Position numbers and translations under genes: made by a program
Part shown: positions 1 through 11,454 of the stretch, in pieces
How positions within the stretch are numbered: position 1 is the first letter of the stretch
How the letters are laid out: each line of letters begins with the position of its first letter
Assembly: GCA_036971475.1 (NCBI GenBank)
Contig: JBAIZL010000006.1
Location: 136,061,731-136,125,730 of the forward strand
Length of the DNA: 64,000 nt
Reading direction: 5' to 3'
From: Prosapia bicincta
Taxonomy: Eukaryota > Arthropoda > Insecta > Hemiptera > Cercopidae
The notes under the pieces: generated by a model
Seen by the model: the letters and a program-made list of their open reading frames with translations, nothing else
Told to the model about the DNA's origin: nothing
The model's database searches: none

Positions 1-1176
1 AAAGAAACCATAAATAGTGCTAACACGTTTGTTAATTATAACACTTTCTTTTATCAAGTAATTTTTCAGTAATTGTCTCAATGATATGCAACATTATTAT
101 GTAGCTATAAAGTATCCAATAACCTTTTTATACAAAAATAAATATTTGTATCTAAAATGAGCCATAGTGGCATTAAAAGAGGTACTTTGGTCATCATATG
201 TCTTCTCTTAAAAGATAGGTGACTTCTTTATGTTGATAAACCTAATTTTTGTTTTAATACATAAATCTATCCTAACGTATACTTTTAATCTACGTTGCAT
301 TTTAGTTATGTCGTATTATCGTGACCGATTTTATTAAAAAACTTTGATTTTATGTAGTATTTCAAGTAAAGCTCTTGTACCATACCAAGTTCTGACGATG
401 ATGATTAAAATTGATTTTTCGCCGGGAAAAAATTCCTTTGTCAATTAAGGGTTATTATAACACAAATTTTTTCTTTTTTAAAAATATTAGTCAATCATAC
501 ATTTCAAGCAAGAAACAAGTGATTTTAAGTGTAGAAACCATAAATGATAGTTAAAACTAAAAAATATTGTCTCGGTAACATAGCCTCACTTTACAATTAT
601 AAGCTTTCATGAGATAACATTTTCTGTAGCAGTTACATTTTAATTTTGTTTCTTAATTGCTTACTTTTAGATTTAACTTTTTTGTTGTGATACTAAATTT
701 ATAAACTAATAAAAAAAAATAATTTGATACACCTCATGAAATGATATTAAAAAATGTATGAAATTATGTTATGTAGTAAAATATGGACAAAACAGTTTCA
801 CGTTGGTTCATAAAGCTAACTTTAGTATGAAATAAAAAAGCAACAGTATTTTCATCTTAGTAATGTTAATAAACTTTTTTTTAACCAAGCTCAACCTAAC
901 CAAAAACTTCATAGTTTTATTGTAAACTAGTATAAATCACAGTACATTGCACAGTACTTTCTTTCTTATAAAGAAATCTTGATTATGTAGTTTCAGATAT
1001 GTTGTAAAATATATAGTTTCAGATATGTTGTGAGTTTAAATGGGTTCTTTAAATATTTTAAATTCTTTGTTGTCAGCACCTAGATTTATTTTTCTGTGCC
1101 TTTGCTGAACTTATACATTGGAATTATAATTTTTTTGTAATATCTGTGATGTTTGGATAACCAAAAACTACCTAAA
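1..1176. other. AT-rich sequence, no feature seen
   Basis: No coding, RNA or clear mobile-element signal. A 25-bp near-duplication (AGTTTCAGATATGTTGT) occurs at 989-1031. Confidence 0.6.
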
Positions 1177-1283
1177 TTAACCCTCATGCACGCGCGCCTT
1201 TTTATCTAACGTAAGTAGGCGCGTTGTTGTATTTTATACAACATCTCGGTTTTCTACATTTTCCTTAACTTTCAATCGAGTTA

Positions 1284-1493
1284 TTAAAAGTTTGGTCTTA
1301 CCAATGAAAAAATTACTTGTGAGTTGACCCCAGCAATGTTTATCAGAGCAAAAAATAATACAACTGGCCATCTTCTTATCCACCGGGCAACGCTATATGT
1401 AGCACAAAGCTGGTCATTACTATCAACTCCAACTTTTCTTTCTGTTGTACTGCAATATAATTTCTGGCTTATTTGTTTGTTCGTCAACATCAT
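1284..1493 (-). pseudogene. piggyBac transposase C-terminal fragment
   Basis: The frame contains KVGVDSNDQLCATYSVARWI, then RRWPVVLFFALINIAGVNSQ. This is the conserved block after the last catalytic Asp in piggyBac (DDE_Tnp_1_7) transposases, where GVD-DQ and RRWP-F are invariant. It lacks the zinc-binding tail and the catalytic Asp blocks and cannot make an active enzyme. Confidence 0.85.
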
Positions 1494-1657
1494 CTGAGTC
1501 GTGCATAGTCGAAATCAATATTACAGCTTTATTATTATTTTATTTTTTTTTTGTTGTATATGAGACCATGGTTCGATCATTCTGGAACCCAAACAAGGAA
1601 GTACCTGGCTGATTGGTTTTATTAGGCAAAAATTCTGGTGGAATTACCTGTTTGTTC

Positions 1658-1905
1658 TTACGTAGAGTGCCAATCACCTTCCAATTCAGAGTTATGATCA
1701 CTTTTTTCAGCTTCACCGTCGCTCAGATCATCGTCACTTTCAATAAAATCAGCATTATCAATTTCTTCATCAGAAAGATCCTGTAAAACTTTTGGAATGT
1801 TTTCCAAATTCACTTCTAAAAACATGAAAATTTATAAAAATGTTGAACAAAACAAATAATTACATAATTCTTTAAAAAAATGTATATAAAAAACTTACGT
1901 TCCAT
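1658..1905 (-). pseudogene. piggyBac transposase N-terminal fragment, with intron
   Basis: An ATG at 1903-1905 begins ATGGAAC, then a GTAAGT donor (1893-1898) and an acceptor (tttttag) at 1816-1817 define an 83-bp intron. The spliced frame reads MEQVNLENIPKVLQDLSDEE, then an acidic stretch ([20 protein letters not shown]), and hits a stop at 1658-1660. A short acidic N-terminus is usual for piggyBac transposases. The catalytic middle is missing. Confidence 0.6.
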
Positions 1906-2175
1906 CGTAGAGAAAAAAAACTGCACCAAAAAAATAAAAACGTCAGAAGGCGCCTTGTTGTATTTTGTACAACAGTGATGACTGACCAGAACTAATCGCA
2001 CACTGAGGCTATGTTGATAGAATAAAGACATTGATGACAACTGATAAGAGTAGTGGGGGGACTAGTAGAAGAATAGAACGGTGATATGAACAAATAACTA
2101 CCAACAGGTTTCAACAAGAATAAAAATATTAAAACTGTTGTACTTTTTACAACAGCGCGCGTCCTTGAGGGTTAA

Positions 2176-4840
2176 ACAAATTTTTTATGACACAGAAAGC
2201 TCTTAGAAACACAGAAAACTAAAACCTGGCACTAACTCCCTAGAAATAAAAAGAGTTGTAAATAATTCAAAAATATTCTTAGGATGTATATGGTTATTGT
2301 TTAGATTGATTGTAACTTGAATTAATATTCATTTAAGGCATTTTTGTAATACAGACCATTGTTATATTACATTACAATATTGTTGTAAGAATCAATTTTA
2401 GATATGTTTGGTTAGAAAAAAGTAAAGTTTGCTAAGGTAAGACAACTGGTTTATGTGTAAAATCCTCCCTCTTATACTCATAATGGAACAATGTTCAGTT
2501 TGTGATGTGTCCAGACGTTATCACAAGTTGAAGATTACTTCATACACTTAAACGTTAGACACCTTTATTATTTTCTTTTTAAGTCGGTACTATTTAGTTA
2601 TATTGTAACGTAATATAATGTCTGTTTCGCAAGAGCATCGTTTGTTTTTTTTGTAGCGGGCTTTCGGGGAATAGTAATTGCGTATTTGGTTACTGAAAAT
2701 TTTTCTTGTTAGGGTTAGTTGATGTAAATTTTTTGGTACAGAACCTAATGCCTATAAATAATGATGTACATTTAGCAAGAATATCACTTTTTTTGGCAAT
2801 TGGCTTTTGGGCTTCTGTTGGTTACTATACTTATTTCTTGTTAGGGTGAGTTTATGTATATATTTGCTGAAGAACTTAATAAGTATATATACCTGTCAAA
2901 TTCCATTATAAAAAAATTGGGTCTCTGATAAACATTTCGTTAAACTGAAATTTTGTTATAATGAAACGTAAGCCAAGTGTTACAGTATAGTACTACAATG
3001 CATTAAATAACTTCAATCTTACTTTCTAAAATTTATAGAAGTCAGTATTGTTGAAGTAGAATGCTTGAAAATAAACTGAATATACATTCTTTAACAACAC
3101 TTTTTAATTTAGTTTTGTGTAGGATTAAACTATGATACGATATATATTATTTTCTAAGTATATAATAATGAAAAGTCATAAAAACGAATGAAAAAATTTT
3201 TTATCTTTTAAAATATGAATATAACTTAAAGGTTTATTTTTAAAAAAAAGTCTGTTATATTTGACTGATTTTTTTGTAATACAGTTTATTAAAATGAATT
3301 GTATATCAGAATAAATTTAAAATATAGAAACTGGATCATCATTTAGTGGAGTTAGGCACGAGTGAACGGTATCTGCACTTTTATTGATTTTTGCAAACGA
3401 CAGTTTTCTTTATCTCCACTTTCACTGCTTTCTGAATTGCAGACTGTTGAGGCTGATCCCTGTACATTTTTGAGAATTTTGTTGTCACTCCATTCATATC
3501 TCACCATGAAAATGTTATCCACATTAACTTAGTCATAAAATGTTGCCAAATTCGTATAACTGTTTGATGCAGAAACACAACAGCATTCTACAAATCAGTC
3601 TCTTCACTCCGCCCCCCCCCCCCCAATACATTCTTCAACTTCAGGTTCTTGTACGGGTAATTTGAAAATAAATAAACAATAGTCCTGATTATGCTAACAG
3701 TGTTAGCGAAATGTACATCATGGGTATTTAAATATTTGTAGCAAGGGATATTTATTATAATTACGCTACTGTGTTCTGTATAGGTTTTGTAATTTGGAAA
3801 ATGTTGATTTTTCCCAGCCATTTACGATTCTTGAATCTTTCCAACAACTATGTAGATGTGATCATGTACCACGCTTCTTTTAAGTTAGAATTTACCAAAC
3901 TAAAAGTGTCTTATAACCTTAACAGATTGTATGGTCTCCAGGTTGAGGGGCTGTAAGAGGGGAGTACAGATAGGCGGAAAGAGCTCTACACATACTTTGT
4001 CTAAACTGCTAGTAATTCTATGGCCTGTACAATTGTCTACTAAAAGTGAAAAAATTCTTGTTCAACTGCACCAACCATTCATTGGAAATAGGTTTTTATC
4101 ATCCAAGCATGCTAGTTTCCGTGATCAGTACATGAAAGAGAGTTCACATTTTTAAAAGAACGAAGTTTTAAAGACTTATCGTTGATAGAAGGCTTCAATT
4201 TTTTTGGTTCTGTTTGCATTATAGCAAAATAATGCTGTAAACACAAAGTTTGAACTTCTTCCCATTTTTGCACGTTTAAAACACCATCAAACGGCCACTC
4301 AGACAAACCACACAAAAAACAATAAATACATATCCCTCACCTACCACAACAAAAACACACAAAATAATCTCCACATTCAAAAAACTTCACTACCAAATAT
4401 CTTGCAAAACAACACACAATTTTAGACAGCATATACAACCCTTTCAAAAACAAACAAACAAATAAAAGCTATCCGGTATTAACAAATTAACATGCAATGA
4501 TTGTACCAGCTATTATATCAGCTAAACCTAGGTCATTCTATACACACTTCGAAGAACACATTCCCCAAAGAAACCCTAAATCCAGCTATGCAACACACAC
4601 AAATGGACATGCATACTAATTAAAACATTCTCCACATATTAAAACAAAGTAAAAAAGTAACAACTTTAGAAAAATACGAGATATACCACTGTGCAACAGA
4701 TAAAGAAAACATATTAAATGATCACACACATTTTGAAGCCAACACCCTTTTCCATTACATAGCACACAACCAAAATAACCCACCCCTTCCACAGTCATAA
4801 ATCCATCCCGACAACCTTTCCACCTAACACGATGCCGCCA
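2176..4840. other. AT-rich sequence, mostly featureless
   Basis: Two diverged direct copies of about 130 bp share TTTCTTGTTAGGG near 2702 and 2835. A run of C lies at 3611-3625. From about 4310 to 4620 the + strand is very A/C-rich with few G. No gene seen. Confidence 0.5.
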
Positions 4841-5627
4841 GTAGAGGCTTTGCTTCGTAAAAGGAATGATTGTTTCGAAACGCGTTAGCAAGTAAGCCCT
4901 TACGAATTCACTTAGTTAAGTATTTTTTAATTATTGTTTATTTTCTCTGTTCATTAGCAACTTCAATTTTTATACGACTTTCAAAATTGTAGATAAAGTA
5001 GGTGGTGCAATTCCAAAATCTTTACTACAACTATGTTCTTCCTGCTCAAATCAATACTTTTTATTGTCTCAATTCTTAGATTGTATCTGATGTCTTTAAA
5101 CCCCTTGTTTCTCTGTTATTATCTGCTTCACTAAAATACAGTATACTACAGACACTTTAAACTACTCTACTTGTATTGTATACTGTAGTGAACTGTACAG
5201 TTTTTTTTACAATGATACAGATTGTGAGACAGTGTATTCAAATATAACCTCAGAATTCATTTTTTCGTAAAACACATTTTAATATTTTCGCAAACATACA
5301 TTTGAAAAAATATACATGTATACGCAAATATATGTTTCCAGTCAATTCGATACAACTTGCCTACAGTAGCACTTACTTATATTTGTTGAAGACGGCTGTT
5401 TTAGGTGATGTGTTTCTCCTTGTCCCATTGTTAACTCGGAGTTACTTTATATTGTTTTTACAAATGTTTTTTAATTAATTTTACATTAAATTTCATAATG
5501 TATTTGTTTGTTTTTTGTTAATATTGGTTATATTCCTTTGGTTTTTTAGAATGTACTGTTCTAGGTTCATAGTTCATAGCTTATTTGTATTTGTCAACAA
5601 AGCAAATATTTGGTTCTTGCAAATATG

Positions 5628-5632
<5 letters not shown>

Positions 5633-5684
<52 letters not shown>
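5633..5684. repeat. (TA)n microsatellite
   Basis: About 26 perfect TA units directly against the left end of the PLE palindrome. Confidence 0.97.
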
Positions 5685-5689
<5 letters not shown>

Positions 5690-5890
5690 TATTATTGTTA
5701 ATTGTAAACAATTAATTATTCCACCACTAAGTGCAATTATTTATACCTTATGTGATGAGGCACCTTTCGGAAATGACCGAAAGGTGCTTCATCACATAAG
5801 GTAAAAATAATTGCATTTAGTGGTGGAATAATTGTTTACAATTAACAATAATTACTTTATAAAGTCAGTGCAACGGAAAAATGGACAACA
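5684..5890. mobile_element. Palindromic PLE terminus (two end fragments head to head)
   Basis: Arms of about 87 bp (5684-5770 and 5777-5860) are inverted copies with a 6-bp centre. Each matches the terminal sequence of the Penelope-like copies at 39360-39486, 49334-49460 and 51650-51780, including CCGAAAGGTGC and GCA-TTAGTGGTGGAA. The right arm continues to the element's terminal GGACAACATGAAATATCA and then meets a (TG)n tract. Confidence 0.8.
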
Positions 5891-5904
5891 TGAAATATCA
5901 CGGT

Positions 5905-5963
5905 GTGTGTTTGAGTGTGTGTGTGTGTGCGTGCATGTATGCATGGTGTGGTGTGTGTGTTTG
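5905..5963. repeat. (TG)n microsatellite, imperfect
   Basis: TG repeats with interruptions, starting where the PLE end stops. Confidence 0.9.
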
Positions 5964-6434
5964 GCAATACTCGTCAACAGCTAAAATGTTTTACCTATTG
6001 ACATTGTTTGAATATCTTGATAATATCAATATGTTAGATTGATGAAATATTTTGAGCAAATAATTTTGTAAATATTCTTGTATATGAAAAGTATATTTAT
6101 TGATAAATAAATATTTAACGAGAAAAACGTCATCATGAATGTTAATATTTTTATTCTATTGGAAAACATTTTTACAAAAATAACAATTTCTGTAATGTAA
6201 GAGCAACTTATTTTCTAGACTTTAAGCATTATGTTCTGAATATTGTGACAGGCATAAGCTAGGTAGGTTTAGTTCTTAAAAATCATTAAGTTGTGTAGAT
6301 ATATGTTATTTGTCTATCTTTATCTTTTTGTCACACAAGAGACCTGTTATGTTTAACTTTGCTTGTTGTAATAATATTGAATTCACTGATTAAACTATAA
6401 TTAAATGATAGATAGCTAAGTGAATACTTTAGAG

Positions 6435-6545
6435 CTTACTTGCTGACATTTCAAAACAATCGTTTCATTACCGAATAGAGGCTTAACTTTGTAAAAAGAA
6501 CAATTGTTTCAAAACACCTCTGCAAGTAAATCCTTAAGTATTTAT
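6435..6545. repeat. Small inverted repeat near Pdk exon; related copy at 4843-4920
   Basis: The arms (gagcttacttgctgacattt side and the ctctgcaagtaaat side) pair imperfectly around a centre near 6480. The right half resembles 4843-4920 (AGAGGCTTTGCTTCGTAAAA and GTAAGCCCTTACG). It is a likely MITE remnant, about 90 bp upstream of the exon at 6632. Confidence 0.5.
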
Positions 6546-6631
6546 TTAATTAAATATTATTCAATTATAGTGTTAATTTTAATTGTAAATGTATGTTATA
6601 TCTCAAAGAGTTTGTATTTCTTATGTTTTAG

Positions 6632-6839
6632 GATTGAGTGCATGTGAACAAAAATCATACTCATTTTTAAAAAAGGAATTGCCAGTTCGCCTGGCTAACA
6701 TTATGAAAGAAATTCACTTGCTGCCAGATAACTTATTAAGGATGCCATCTGTTTTACTTGTTAACGAGTGGTATGCAAGGTCCTTTGAAGAAATGCTTGA
6801 ATTTGAGAAGGCTGATAGTTCTAGTCAAAATTTAGACAA
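6632..6839 (+). CDS. Pdk: Pdk coding exon: N-terminal helical domain
   Basis: The acceptor ends in tttag before 6632 and the donor is GTGAGT at 6840. The exon begins with the last two bases of a Gly codon and reads [20 protein letters not shown] and onward, then the LLPDNLL segment and SVLLVNEWY. This is the helical domain of PDK, which in the family binds the lipoyl domain of E2 and forms the regulatory pocket. The ATG at 6589 is not a start; it lies in intron sequence, where the frame stays open by chance before the acceptor. The exon ends two bases into a Lys codon completed at 14859. Confidence 0.93.
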
Positions 6840-7879
6840 GTGAGTGTTATTATTTAGAAAATTGAGTTTCTAGTTTGTTGTTCTAGTAAATTACTCTATA
6901 ATATCAAGGTACTGGGTTTTACTATATACTATGGTTAAGAATAGTTTTGTCATATTTTTAAAAAATATAAAATTTTAACTGTGTAGGAAATAACGTCAAT
7001 AATTTCTGACATGTGAGAAACAGAAAACTTTTATGAAGACTAATTTTAGTTCTGATTGATACCCAAAACAAAGAAGATAGAAAGATCATGTAAATAAATA
7101 TTGCTTCATTTCATTTTTTCTAATAGTGTACAGTTTTTCCTGATTATTGTTTAACTGACTTCACAATAGGCATTCAGGATAAACTGCATATTTAAGCACT
7201 AAAAATACAAAATCTGAATTGAGTTTTCTGAAAAAATATTATAGAGCAAAAATTTTAATCCATTTTTGATTGCCATTGCTTAAAATCTGTAAGGCTCTGT
7301 ATAGGGCATTTGGGAATATATTATTTGAGAGTCTAATTATGAGGACATTAGCTATTTCTCAGTATTGTTTAAAACTTTATATATTTACTTATTTTATTTG
7401 TTGATTTCATTGTTACTTTAATTATCATCCTGTCAGTGTTCACACTTATTTTTCTGATAAACAGGTTGAATGCAGCAGCGTTGAGTCATGTCCAGCCGTT
7501 AAAGATTCTGGTTAGGGTTCATTTTGGTCAGTTTGATCTCAGATTTCACACAATGAAGTCTGTTTCTAGCAATTGATATTTGGCTAACTGATAAATAGTG
7601 TCTTAAGCAAGACAAAATTCTCGTTAATCATTGCAAGTAATTTTAAATGTTTTTGTAGTAAAATTACATTCTAAAATTGAAGTTAGTACGAGCTGCGGCA
7701 ATATAGCTTCCTTTTTTCAAAGCATGATAAAATCAATTCTAAGAAGCATAGTCAATTTATTTCTTTATTATGGAGGTACATATCTAAAGTTTTATTTCAC
7801 ACAGTTTTGAAATTCACATCAGTTAGGTGACACCCCAATTGTCAATACTCTGAATAAGCCGATCTCTGATCATGATACT

Positions 7880-8460
7880 TATGACCATAGTAGCAGGTTT
7901 GTTGGGACTTCTTTCCTGTTCAGATCTTTTAGGGTCCTTGGACGGTTGACGTAAACATCATAATAAAAAAAAACAACAAAAAGATGAGGTGGTTTGGAAA
8001 GTGTTCTCTCAAAACAGCAATCAATGCCCTTGAAGTGTGAGTTGTTTCTTCCTGTTAGAACCAAATGTCCCCTAAGTCAAATTCATTAAGTTGTGCAAAA
8101 AATGCCGTATGATACTTTCTCATACTGGTTTGAATTCACTGCCCATGTGATCTCTTTGTCTAAACAAAACCAAGAATCTCAGCTGAGGAAATTGCACACC
8201 ACATTGCTACTTTCATGAGATTCTGTATAATATGCGTTGCTCAATAATGCATGTTCTGTTTTACGTATCCACATAAATGAAAATTAGCTTCACTGAAAAA
8301 AATAGTTAGATCTAGAAAGTTGTTTGAAATACGTTTCTCCTAAGAATTGAAAAAATAGAGCTCATACACAATTGCCATTTTGTGCAGATGAAAATAAAGA
8401 TCGAGTGAAGAATTCGCCTCACTGAATGATCAGAAAGTCCAAGAGCATTAGCATGTGTGC
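7880..8460 (-). pseudogene. Fossil DDE transposase (IS630/Tc1-type), decayed
   Basis: Read on the - strand with frameshifts and stops, the stretch shows ANALGLSDHSVRRILH (helix-turn-helix end), then KMAIVYELYF, FFSEANFHLCGYVKQNMHY, KVAMWCAISSAEILGF, LNEFDLGDIWF, THTSRALIAVLREHFPNH and DVYVNRPRTLKDLNRKEVP. This is the order found in the common insect DDE transposases whose first catalytic block is SDEAHF and second is FQQDGA. Both catalytic Asp positions are changed, and several stops are present. Confidence 0.65.
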
Positions 8461-8649
8461 ACCCAGAACATCATGGGTATTGCAAGAAGAAAGCTCTAAC
8501 TGCCTCGATATTTTCAGGGGCTGATGGGCTGTAGGACTCAACTTCTCTGTCTTTTCACTATCACAGTTTATTTAAAAGTAGTATCATCTTTCAATTATGA
8601 AACAATTAAAATTGCAAAACTACCCAGTATTCATCACATATAACCTTAT

Positions 8650-9090
8650 TCTTTATCTTATTCTGCCAACGGCCTTGACAGCTCTGTTATTGAACTCTGT
8701 GGCGCCCAGTAGAGACTCCCCCATCCCTACAAAGTTATATCACTATGAAGTGATCCAGGGCGCTATAAATGGCCAGATGATCAGCAGTATCTTTATCTTT
8801 TAGGCACAGAGGGCAGATGGAGAAATCTGTGAGGCCTATTTGTTGGTAGATCTGGAGATAGCCGTGGTTGATAGCCCACTGGGGTGGTGTTTGATCTTAC
8901 AATCAGCTCCTATCTTTTGCCTGAAGGTGCCTGCTTACCAGGTTGTCTTACCATTTGTGGCTGATGGTCCATTTTATAAGGTTACAAAGCTGGACACCTC
9001 AGGAGGGTTCCTCTTGAAAAATGTCATAACCAGCTTATCGAGCTTAACAGCATTCTCATTGCTGTTTAGGCCATATTGGTGAGGAATCCA
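8650..9090 (-). pseudogene. LINE 3'-end remnant
   Basis: The - strand reads TTW then FRQKIGADCKIKHH, and SPSALCA followed by a block reading roughly KDTADHLAIYSALDH in shifted frames. This looks like the Cys/His cluster after the RNase H domain of LINEs of the I/R1/Jockey group. The signal is weak because of stops and shifts. Confidence 0.35.
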
Positions 9091-9234
9091 TGTAAAACAA
9101 TCTCTATTCTGTCTAGAAAGATGGAATAGGGTACCTTGTGTTGTTATTTTTGCACGTTGTGATAACAGCCATTTTGTGGTAATGGAAAGTAGTGCACCTT
9201 TTAAACATAACACATCAAATTCCAAAAGCTTTTA

Positions 9235-9900
9235 GTATTCTACATTACATATATCCTAATAGTTAAATGTGATTAAATTTCTATAGATTATCACTTAGCA
9301 ATTTTTTTCTTTTTTTCGCTTTATCTTCATTTTAATATACAACAAAAATATTATTTCTATTAATTATTATTTAACAGTATATGCTACTTTTCACTTCATG
9401 TTCTTGTAAATATATGAAAATAAACATTCTAAAAGTAGCCAGTATTGTACATTACATATAGCTGGTTACTTTTTATTAGGAATACACCGTGGCTGAATAT
9501 TAATAATTAATACTCAAAACCTCTTAACCATAACACTTTTGTATGTTATCCCTTTGAGGATGGTTACTTGGTAACTAAAATGTACATAAGGGTAAAATAG
9601 AAATGCGTTGTGGTTAAAAGATTTTGAGTATTTATTATGATAGCCTGTTAATTAAACTCATTTAAATTTCTATTAATCATAATTTACCAATATTTGATAT
9701 TTTTCACTTCATGTTCTTGTAAATATATGACACAATAAATATTCCAAAAATTGTCAGTATTACATATATCCAAATAAATAAACTATACAATTTCTATAGA
9801 TTTATGATTTAGAAATGTCTTGTATATTTCGCTTTATCCCCTTTTAAATATATATGACACAATAAAAATTCCTGAAGTAGCCAGAGTACTTTACATATTT
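9235..9900. repeat. Diverged tandem repeat array, first part
   Basis: A unit with TTCACTTCATGTTCTTGTAA and a following TTCTATAGATTATCA part recurs at about 9390, 9700 and again at 11505, with TAGCCAGTATT linking units (9437, 9875). The copies are much diverged. The array is interrupted by the repeat at 9905 and continues at 11455. Confidence 0.6.
9510..9631. mobile_element. Short hairpin MITE
   Basis: Inverted arms begin ATACTCAAAACCTCTTAACC on the left and pair with the sequence ending GGTTAAAAGATTTTGAGTAT on the right, about 45 bp with mismatches. It sits within the tandem array. Confidence 0.55.
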
Positions 9901-9904
9901 ATTG

Positions 9905-11045
9905 ATAACTAGCAGAGTACCCGTCCTTCGTACAGGGTTGTCTAATATTTGTATTGATTTAATTTGTATTTGGTTTGAATTTAATTCACTGAAATTAAAT
10001 CTCAATAAATACATCGAACTATAGTTTTAAACCTACTGTTAAGGGAGTTTCCAAGGCCAGTGGGGCGGTGCCCGGACGGAATTTTTAAATAAAAATAGGC
10101 CTATGTGAAAACCAGGGACCCTAAGAATGTCAATGTAAAATTTCAGATACTGCATTTATTTCCTGTTCCCACGGGTTTCGATGGGGGAAAAAGTTATACC
10201 TGGAGACACAGAAAGTCATCAGGGATACGAACAAAATAATAAAAACTCTCACTCAGGGAAATAAATAAAATTTTTATCATCAAAATTAAAGTTGGGTAAA
10301 AAATTCATTGCGGAGTAGTAAGAAGTACTACGTCCGTGTATCAACGATGCGCCGTACTACTTATACATATATTTAAATACAGGCCTGCCTATAAAGTATC
10401 CAGTTGCGATAGATTTGGTTGTAATTTTATAAAATACTATATACCTATATTAAAATATACCTGTAAAGTGTCCAGTCTGGATATTTGGTTGTAATTTTAT
10501 ATATTACCTAATTAAACGTCTACTTCCGCGGAGTAATACTTCGTCACGTGATCTCTATTCTAGCCTTACATATTTACGACATGATGTGTACATTAGGTTA
10601 AATGTTTAAAACTACAACCAAATCTATCCTGACTGGATACTTCATAGGTATATAAAATTAACCTCCGTGGCAATAACATATAATAATTGTCAATATAGCT
10701 TCATGACATGTTTTTGATTCATTTTATATGCATTATATTGGGGGTGGACAATATGCATTTTTACCAGCACTATTAGCACCCCGTTTGAGGAGAATTACAT
10801 TTTTCTAAAATTGTAAACTTTTGGGGCGTAAGCGAGAATTTTCATAATTTTTGTTGTTATCTCTGATGACTTTCTTCGTCCCCCGGTATAATTTTTGTTC
10901 GCTAAAATCGAACATATACAAACAGGAAATAAAGAACAAATTTCAGCTCAATGGTTCCAGTAGTTTTTACGTGATTGAGTAATACACACACACACACACA
11001 CACACACAGACAGATGCCATTAGATTTTTATATAATAGTATAGAT
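9905..11045. mobile_element. Short retroposon-like interspersed repeat with (CA)n tail region
   Basis: It starts ATAACTAGCAGAGTACCCGT and ends with TTTCAGCTCAATGG, a CA tract (10984-11008), then TTAGATTTTTATATAATAGT. This layout matches a widespread arthropod short repeat usually classed with RTE or SINE-like elements. A second, shorter copy is at 11262-11454. The middle (10300-10670) is unrelated AT-rich DNA with its own repeated motif, probably a secondary insertion. Confidence 0.6.
10389..10652. repeat. Three copies of a 45-bp motif, two direct and one inverted
   Basis: AAGTATCCAGTTGCGATAGA with TTTGGTTGTAATTTTAT at 10389-10431 recurs directly at 10457-10501 and inverted at 10607-10652. 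Confidence 0.7.
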
Positions 11046-11261
11046 TAGTTCCCAATAAATATATAAAACTATAAACTTACTGATTATTGTTTTGAAAACC
11101 AAGGGAAGGAAAAACTTCTGCTTGTAACATAACATTTGTAAAGTAAACCAACCCAGAAAGATGAATAACAAACAATTACTATCACCTGTTTAAAAGTGAC
11201 TGTTACAGGTGATTATCAGCTGATTAAGCCAAGCTAAGTATTAAATGGAGTATAGAAAATT

Positions 11262-11454
11262 GAGTTTTAAGGGGGATTTCAAGGCCCGTGGGGGTGTGCC
11301 CTGACGGAATTTCTGAATAAAAATATGCCTGATTTTTAACCAGGGACCTTAAGAATGTCTGTAACATTTCAGCTCAGTGGGAAAAGTAATTTTTACCTGA
11401 TAGAGGAACACACATACACACAGAAACACCATTAGATTTTTCTATATTATTATA
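11262..11454. mobile_element. Second copy of the short retroposon-like repeat
   Basis: It shares GGGGGATTTCAAGGCCCGTG, ACCAGGGACCTTAAGAATGT and the ATTAGATTTTTCTATATT end with the copy at 9905-11045, but lacks the inserted middle. Confidence 0.6.

Larger units (their letters stand above)
1181..2171 (-). mobile_element. Non-autonomous piggyBac element, internally deleted
   Basis: The element is flanked by TTAA at 1177-1180 and 2172-2175, the target duplication of piggyBac. Its ends match as inverted repeats: CCCTCATGCACGCGCGCC on the left and CCCTCAAGGACGCGCGC read inward from the right. Inside, on the - strand, are a start of a transposase gene and its C-terminal part, with the middle lost. 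It is 991 bp, far shorter than an autonomous element. Confidence 0.9.

Noticed and set aside
4616..4891. 91-codon open frame on -
   Set aside because: No family; its end lies in a sequence repeated at 6476-6545, and the rest is in the A/C-skewed tract.
5760..5800. Canonical hammerhead ribozyme in the PLE end
   Set aside because: GUGAUGAG and CGAAAGG occur, but on opposite strands in the wrong order; only a degenerate form is possible and is reported as a weak finding.
5515..5804. Two open frames with alternating Tyr/Ile
   Set aside because: Products of the (TA)n tract and the PLE palindrome.
6589..6631. ATG upstream of the first Pdk exon as a start codon
   Set aside because: It is in the intron before a clear acceptor; family proteins have more N-terminal residues and the phase needs an upstream exon.
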